NCBI GenBank assembly: GCA_903928895.1
Contig: CAIYSR010000011.1
Location: forward strand, 1-64,000
DNA from: an uncultured Rhodospirillales bacterium
Lineage (GTDB): Bacteria; Pseudomonadota; Alphaproteobacteria; Acetobacterales; Acetobacteraceae
Reading direction: 5' to 3'
DNA: 64,000 nt
The notes beneath the pieces are model-generated. The model saw only the letters and a program-made list of their open reading frames with translations, did not search any database and was not told where the DNA came from. The position numbers were made by a program, and so were the translations under genes. Each line of letters begins with the position of its first letter. Position 1 is the first letter of the stretch. Positions 59,058-64,000 of the stretch are shown here, piece by piece.

Positions 59058-62000
59058 TCACGCGTCGCGTGCGCAATCGAGCGTCCGCGCGACCTCCCGC
59101 AGATATGCGGCCTGCCGCCGCCGCAGCGCCGCATCCGGCCCCAGCACGGCGCGCACCGCCCGATGCATCCGCCCGATCTCCTCCACATGCCCCTCCCCCG
59201 CCGCGCTGACAGAGGCGGCATGCCGGCGATGGACATTGAGCGGCGCCGCGACGAAGCCGACGCTGCCCTCGCTCCGCGCCAGCGCCTCCAGATACAACCG
59301 CCAATCCCCGGCGATCCGAAACCCGTCCAGCTCCGCCCCGCACCCCGCGAACGCCGCCAGCAGCGCCTCCCGCCGCCACACCACGGCGGAGGCATTGAGG
59401 ATCAGATTGCGCTCGCCCAGGCAGCGCCGGGCAAACTCCCGCGCCGGAAACAGCCCGTCCTGCAACAGGCACGTCGCCCCCGCATCGGCGTAATACGCCC
59501 GGTAATTCGGCCAAACCGGCGCCCCGGCCGCATCCACCGAACCGCTATCCGCAAACGCCAGCACCATATCGGGCTGTCCCTGCAACAGCCCGACCAGCGT
59601 GCCGAGCAAAGCCGGATCGGCTGCGTCATCCGCCTCGGCGATCCACAAATACTCTCCGCGCGCCGCTTCCGCCGCCCGCCGCCACTGCCGAAACACCGAG
59701 CCCGAATTGGCCGCCGCCACCTCGATCCGCAGCTCCCGCCGCCACTCCTCGGCCAGCCGCACCGCCACCGCCACGCTGTCGTCGGTCGAGGCATCGTCGA
59801 GCAGCAGAACCTCCTCGACCGCACAATCCTGCGCGAACACCGAGGCCAGGCGATCCGGCAGATAGCGGGCATAATTGTAGCTCGGCACCACCACCGACAC
59901 CGAGGCCACGCCGGGGCACGCCAGAACCAGCAGCCGCCCGACATAGGCGGCGAAATCGAACTGCGCCTTCGCCCGCCCGGCCAGCACCCCGCGCCCGGCC
60001 GCGGCGCCGCGCCCGAGCTTCACCAGCACGCGCGCCAGCGCGTCGGCATCCCCCATCGCCACCGCCGCCCCGCCCTCGCATTGCGCCACCGCCTCCGGCA
60101 TCCCGCCGCTGCCGGCAAAACTCGCCACCGGCACGCCGCACAGCATCGCCTCCAGCGCCACCGTCGGGAACGGATCCTCCCGCGAGGTCAGCGCAAAGGC
60201 ATCCGCCGCCGCGAACCACGGCCCGACGTCGCGCTGATAGCCCGGCAGCACGAACCGCCCGCTCGCCTCCGCCGCCGCGATCTCGCCGTCGAGATAGGCC
60301 CGCATCGTCGGATCGATCTCCCCGATCCAGCAGAACATCACATCCGCCCGCTGCCGCCGGGCCGCCCGCCAGGCCTGGAGGAACAAATCGAACCCCTTGC
60401 GCAGATCGCCATAGCCGGCGCCCAGCACCAGCAAGGTCGATGCGCCGAGCCCCAGCCGCCCGCGCTGCGCCGCCCGCGCCCGCGGCGACGGCGCCACCTT
60501 GCGGTAGCTCCCCTGCGCCATCACCGCGCTCGCCCGCACCACCGCCCCGGTCGCCGCCAGGAACCGCTCGCGCACGAATGCGGCGGGAAACACCACATTG
60601 TCTGCCGCCTCTGCCCCCGCCCGCGCCGCCGCCACCAGCCTTTTCTCGGCCAGCAGCCCGGGCAGCTCATGCACCAGCAGCGTCACCCGCATCCCCGCCG
60701 CCCGCAACAGCGGCACCACCCAGGCGGCGGCCGAGGTATTGACGATCGCCGCGCGGAACCCCCGCGCCGCCCACCCCGCGATCAGCGCCTCGACCTGCGC
60801 GGAGCTCTCCGCCATCGCGCCGGGGGCGCTGCCGGCATAGGTCTCGGCCAGCGCGCCGCCCCCGAGCAGGAGATATTCCGCCTGCACCCCGTGCCCGCGC
60901 CCGAGCTGGCGCAGCAGGTGATGCAGCAGATGCTGCGCCCCGGCCGCAAACGCATCATGCCCCACCAGCAGCAGCTTCGCCGCCATCGTCCCGCCTGCCC
61001 GCGTCACCGCCCGCGCGGTGGCATTGAGATAGGCCGCGCCAAAATACTGGTCCGGCTCCAGATAGGCCCCCTCCGCCCACTCGTTCCAGGCATTGACGCA
61101 GACCACCGGCACGCCCAGCGCCGGCGCCGCCGCGGCGCGCGCCACCAGCTCGGCCAGCCAGGCCTGGTATTTCTCCGGGGTCGAGCCCCGCAGCACCAGC
61201 CCCGCCCCCTGCCGCCGCGCATCGTTGTCCCAGCTCGGCACCGCCGTGCGGATCAGCGGAAAACCGGGCGCCACCTCCTCCAGCGACGCCGCCACCAGAT
61301 CGTCGTAGTCGTACACATGCGCGCTCAGCTGCGGATCGAACTGCCGCAGCCCGGCGTTGCGCCGCTCCAGCCCGACCGCCAGCTTGTGCGGCGGGAACTC
61401 CACCGCCGCGTCGAAACCGAACCGGGTCGGATCGAAGGCATCGAAACTCTGCGCCATCACCAGCAGCGGCCGCTCGCCGTGGCGCTCCAGGAACAACCCC
61501 CGCCACCGCGCCAGCGTCGCCGCGGTGTCCGGAATATCCGCCGCCCGATACACCATCAACAGCGCCCGCCCCTCGATGCGGATATAGCGCGGATCGCGGA
61601 AATAGCCGGCGAAACAATCCACCAGCGCCGCATCATCCGCCGCATCGTAGTCCTGGCTGATCAGCACCTCCTGCTCCGAGCCGTCCCAGCGCCGCGTCCA
61701 GTTCTCGTTCGCCCACATCAGGCAGAACGGAAAATCGATCGAGGCATCGCCCCGGTAGGCATCGAGCGGCTGCTCCAGCAGCCGCCGTCCGTTGAACCAG
61801 TAGAAATAATGGACAAACCCCGCCAGCCCCGCGTCGCGCGCCATCTCCGCCTGGCGCCGCATCACCGCCCGACCCTCGGCGCTGTCGCCCAGCCGGTAAT
61901 GCCCGAGATCGCGTGGAATCCGCGGCTGGTAATGCCCGGCAAAGCGCGGCATCGCCCGCCCGATCGCGGTCCACTCGGTGAACCCCTCGCCCCACCACAG

Positions 62001-62828
62001 GTCATTCTCGGCAATGGCATGGAACTGCGGCAGATAGAACGCCAGCACCTGCGCGCGCCGCCGCGCGCTGCGCGGCAGCGGCTGGAACGCCTCGAACCCC
62101 GGTCCCTTGCGGCTGAACCGCCGCACCTCCTCGAACACATCGAACTCGCTGGCCGGCGGCAACGTATGCAGCCGCAGCGCATGGCGATGGCGGCGGAAAT
62201 GGATCAGCGGGTTCTCCGCCGTCTCGCCGTCGAGATAGCGCAGCAGATAGAACCGCGTGTCGAACCCGGCCGACGGATTGCGCCCCTCGCGATAGCCGTA
62301 GAGCAGATAATGCTCGAACGGATCGACCCCGGCCTCGGCGACATCGGGATATTGCGCCAGATAGAACCCGGCGTCGAACTCCGGCAGCGGGCTCACCCCC
62401 CCGGTCGTCCGGCGCAGCAGGAAATGGGCCAGCAGTGTGCGCCCCTCATCGGGCTCGTGCCGCCCGCGGTACCAGGCCAGATCGAAATACTCGCTCGGCA
62501 GGCGCCCCTCCGCCTCCCCGGCCGAGATATAGTGCAGCACCGGGTTGACCCCGGCCCGCGCCACGTCGGTATTCGCACCCCGGTACCAGAGCGGATCGAA
62601 ATACAAATTCGGCCGCCGTCCCTCCTGCCAGCCCTGCACGATGAAATGCGTCGCCGGATCGATCCCGTGTTCCGCCACGTCCGGATAGGCGCGCAGATAG
62701 AACGCCGCATCGAACAGATCCGACGCCGCCAGCATCGCCAGGTCGCTCGCCAGCGAACTCCCCAACGCATGGCTGACCGACCATGCCTCGCTGCCGGCCC
62801 ACAAGCCGCGATGGATCAGCTCGTTCAT
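59058..62828 (-). CDS. Large fusion: repeat region, WbsX/GH99-like, GT4 and GT2 domains
   Basis: The 1256-residue protein has four parts. Residues ~40-240 contain about four copies of a motif like FDxxFYLxxYPDVAxxGxDP with xxGxxEGRxP. Residues ~260-615 are a WbsX (GH99-like) domain: VLAFYLPQFHAIAENDLWW, FVHYFYWFNGRRLLEQPLDA, FCLMWANENWTRRWDG, VNAWNEWAEGAYLEPD. Residues ~620-970 are a GT-B/GT4 domain with LVLGAGYGDLRKGFDLFLQA and REDPFPTVALEAMLCGVPVA. Residues ~980-1250 are a GT2 domain (SVVVPSYNYARYLPDRLASV, then the DD region EYLWIAEADDAADP). It probably makes several steps of one O-antigen-like glycan. No membrane helix is evident. Confidence 0.85.
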   Translation of the reverse strand: MNELIHRGLWAGSEAWSVSHALGSSLASDLAMLAASDLFDAAFYLRAYPDVAEHGIDPATHFIVQGWQEGRRPNLYFDPLWYRGANTDVARAGVNPVLHYISAGEAEGRLPSEYFDLAWYRGRHEPDEGRTLLAHFLLRRTTGGVSPLPEFDAGFYLAQYPDVAEAGVDPFEHYLLYGYREGRNPSAGFDTRFYLLRYLDGETAENPLIHFRRHRHALRLHTLPPASEFDVFEEVRRFSRKGPGFEAFQPLPRSARRRAQVLAFYLPQFHAIAENDLWWGEGFTEWTAIGRAMPRFAGHYQPRIPRDLGHYRLGDSAEGRAVMRRQAEMARDAGLAGFVHYFYWFNGRRLLEQPLDAYRGDASIDFPFCLMWANENWTRRWDGSEQEVLISQDYDAADDAALVDCFAGYFRDPRYIRIEGRALLMVYRAADIPDTAATLARWRGLFLERHGERPLLVMAQSFDAFDPTRFGFDAAVEFPPHKLAVGLERRNAGLRQFDPQLSAHVYDYDDLVAASLEEVAPGFPLIRTAVPSWDNDARRQGAGLVLRGSTPEKYQAWLAELVARAAAAPALGVPVVCVNAWNEWAEGAYLEPDQYFGAAYLNATARAVTRAGGTMAAKLLLVGHDAFAAGAQHLLHHLLRQLGRGHGVQAEYLLLGGGALAETYAGSAPGAMAESSAQVEALIAGWAARGFRAAIVNTSAAAWVVPLLRAAGMRVTLLVHELPGLLAEKRLVAAARAGAEAADNVVFPAAFVRERFLAATGAVVRASAVMAQGSYRKVAPSPRARAAQRGRLGLGASTLLVLGAGYGDLRKGFDLFLQAWRAARRQRADVMFCWIGEIDPTMRAYLDGEIAAAEASGRFVLPGYQRDVGPWFAAADAFALTSREDPFPTVALEAMLCGVPVASFAGSGGMPEAVAQCEGGAAVAMGDADALARVLVKLGRGAAAGRGVLAGRAKAQFDFAAYVGRLLVLACPGVASVSVVVPSYNYARYLPDRLASVFAQDCAVEEVLLLDDASTDDSVAVAVRLAEEWRRELRIEVAAANSGSVFRQWRRAAEAARGEYLWIAEADDAADPALLGTLVGLLQGQPDMVLAFADSGSVDAAGAPVWPNYRAYYADAGATCLLQDGLFPAREFARRCLGERNLILNASAVVWRREALLAAFAGCGAELDGFRIAGDWRLYLEALARSEGSVGFVAAPLNVHRRHAASVSAAGEGHVEEIGRMHRAVRAVLGPDAALRRRQAAYLREVARTLDCARDA

Positions 62829-62997
62829 CGCTGCCAGCCGCGCTCGAAAAAGGATGCCATGCTGCCGTTGCCGATCGAAATCATTGACGCGGCATCAGCA
62901 TCCACGCCGCGCGCCCGCCCGCCAGACGAAATGGCCGTCAATGCAGGCGTTTACAGCGATTTAACGCCCTAAAGCGATTCTACGACGGCGCTCCGGC

Positions 62998-63828
62998 TCA
63001 CAGCATCGCCAGCGGATATTTCCGCCCCGGCGGCGCAAACGCCTCGTCGATGGCGCCGAGATCGGCTTCGGTCAACCCGATCGCCGCCGCCGCCGCGTTC
63101 TCCCGCACATGCGCCATCCCCCCCGCCTTCGGGATCGAAATCACCCCGGGCCGGCGCAGCGACCAGGCGATGGCGATCTGCGCCGGGCTCGCCCCGTGCC
63201 GCTCCGCGACCTCGCGCATCACCCGGTGGCGCAGCAGCCGGCCGCCCTGCCCGATCGGCGAATACGCCATGATCGGCATCGCGTGGCCCTCGCACCACGG
63301 GATCAGGTCATACTCGATGCCGCGATGCTCCGGGTTGTAGAGCACCTGGTTGGTCACGCAGGCCGACGACACGCTGTCGAGCTCCACCATATCCGGCGCA
63401 TCCAGGTTCGACACCCCCCAGGCCTTGATCTTGCCTGCCGTGCGCAGCCGCTCGAACGCCATGATCACCTCGGTGAACGGCGCGGCCCCCATCCAGTGCA
63501 GCAGATAGATATCGATGCAGTCCACCCGCAGCCGCCGCAGGCTGCGCTCGCAGGCCGCCTGGGTGCCGCGCAAGGTCGCGTTGTGCGGGTAGATCTTGGT
63601 CACCAGCGTCACCGCCTTGCGCCGCCCGCGGATCGCCTCGCCCACCACCTGCTCGGCGCCGCCCTCGCCGTACATCTCCGCGGTGTCGATCAGCGTCATT
63701 CCCAGATCGATGCCGAGCCGCAGCGCATCGGCCTCCTCGCCCCGCGTCCGCTGCCCCTCGCCCAACCGCCACGTCCCCTGCCCGAGCGCGGCAACCTCGG
63801 TCCCGTCAGGCAGCCGAACCTTGCGCAT
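62998..63828 (-). CDS. Aldo/keto reductase family oxidoreductase
   Basis: The 276-residue TIM-barrel enzyme has the AKR tetrad: Asp and Tyr in LIDTAEMYGEGGAEQVVG, Lys in TLVTKIYPHN, His in IDIYLLHWMG. The NADP-binding end is VISIPKAGGMAHVRENAAAA. It reduces aldehydes or ketones with NADPH; the substrate is unknown. It starts 3 bases after the stop of the dipeptidase-type gene and probably shares its transcript. Confidence 0.9.
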   Translation of the reverse strand: MRKVRLPDGTEVAALGQGTWRLGEGQRTRGEEADALRLGIDLGMTLIDTAEMYGEGGAEQVVGEAIRGRRKAVTLVTKIYPHNATLRGTQAACERSLRRLRVDCIDIYLLHWMGAAPFTEVIMAFERLRTAGKIKAWGVSNLDAPDMVELDSVSSACVTNQVLYNPEHRGIEYDLIPWCEGHAMPIMAYSPIGQGGRLLRHRVMREVAERHGASPAQIAIAWSLRRPGVISIPKAGGMAHVRENAAAAAIGLTEADLGAIDEAFAPPGRKYPLAML

Positions 63829-63831
63829 CCG

Positions 63832-64000
63832 CTACTCCGCCACCTGCTCCGCGCGGCGCAGCAACCGCAGAAAATTCCCACCCCACAGCAGCCCGATCTC
63901 GCGTGCGCCATAGCCCCGCCGCGCCAGCTCCACCGTCAGGTTGCCGCACTCGGAGGCATCCTTCCAGCCGACAAACCCACCGCCGCCATCGAAATCCGAC
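63832..64000 (-). CDS. C-terminal end of a membrane dipeptidase (peptidase M19)
   Basis: The 55 visible residues begin DFDGGGGFVGWKDASECGNL, the last conserved Asp region of renal-dipeptidase-type enzymes, and go on LLWGGNFLRLLRRAEQVAE, the typical M19 ending with GGNFLR. The family hydrolyses dipeptides, including D-residue or lactam-like substrates, with two zinc ions. The gene runs off the window edge; the stop TAG is at 63834-63832. Confidence 0.8.
   Translation of the reverse strand, partial: SDFDGGGGFVGWKDASECGNLTVELARRGYGAREIGLLWGGNFLRLLRRAEQVAE

Noticed and set aside
58953-62972. A 1339-codon plus-strand open frame over the fusion glycosyltransferase
   Set aside because: Arg/Pro/His-rich low-complexity translation with no motif; the minus strand carries clear WbsX, GT4 and GT2 motifs.

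Overview
The window looks like chromosome of a very GC-rich alphaproteobacterium, most likely of the Acetobacteraceae/Rhodospirillales. The reasons are an F0 ATP-synthase operon with a split b/b' pair and no F1 genes, a CtrA-type regulator together with a canonical CtrA box, a complete Tad pilus locus, and many amidase, aminotransferase and ABC genes. The taxonomic assignment is inference. I saw no rRNA, tRNA, CRISPR array or intact transposon.

Layout. 0-3.1 kb: the tail of a proline-rich unknown protein, an amidase and a class III aminotransferase. 3.2-5.8 kb: atpI-B-E-F'-F, closed by a strong terminator. 5.9-14.9 kb, minus strand: glycosyltransferase, Baeyer-Villiger monooxygenase, aminotransferase, metallophosphoesterase, enoyl-CoA hydratase, phenylacetate-CoA-ligase-like enzyme, MFS exporter and a small protein; this resembles a catabolic cluster. 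15.0-32.0 kb: a Tad (Flp) pilus region. Two TadE-like minor pilins and a GT39-like membrane glycosyltransferase lie on the minus strand. On the plus strand come a CtrA-like regulator, a CckA-like hybrid kinase, a second response regulator broken by an amber codon, a lytic transglycosylase, and flp-tadV-rcpC-rcpA-mini cpaD-tadZ-tadA-tadB-tadC-tadD. A perfect TTAA-N7-TTAA CtrA box precedes flp, so regulators and target sit together.

32.2-43.5 kb: a subtilisin-like protein, an agmatinase-type ureohydrolase, an MBL-fold protein, a RidA-like protein, an OxlT-type transporter, an AroQ-like protein lacking the catalytic Tyr, a transglutaminase-like protein and a fused hydantoinase/5-oxoprolinase. 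43.5-45.7 kb is a visibly AT-richer island. It carries one gene fusing a SIR2-like NADase-type domain to a double Cache-like sensor domain, and it ends in a truncated hicA beside an intact hicB. I regard this as the best candidate for an undescribed (defence-like) system. 46-49 kb: a TMEM175-type channel, a cupin, a second copy of the window-edge unknown family and an NTF2-like protein. 49.3-54.8 kb: a complete carbohydrate-type ABC importer operon ending in another NTF2-like gene. 54.8-64 kb, minus strand: a small acidic protein, an IS630 remnant, an APH-like kinase, kynureninase, two glycan-assembly genes (one a 1256-residue WbsX/GT4/GT2 fusion), an aldo/keto reductase and the end of a membrane dipeptidase.

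An A/T-hairpin repeat family recurs in intergenic DNA (35.1, 35.25, 38.65, 39.6, 55.15, 55.23 and 59.0 kb), mostly as inverted doublets resembling REPINs. It also supplies false N-termini to neighbouring open frames.
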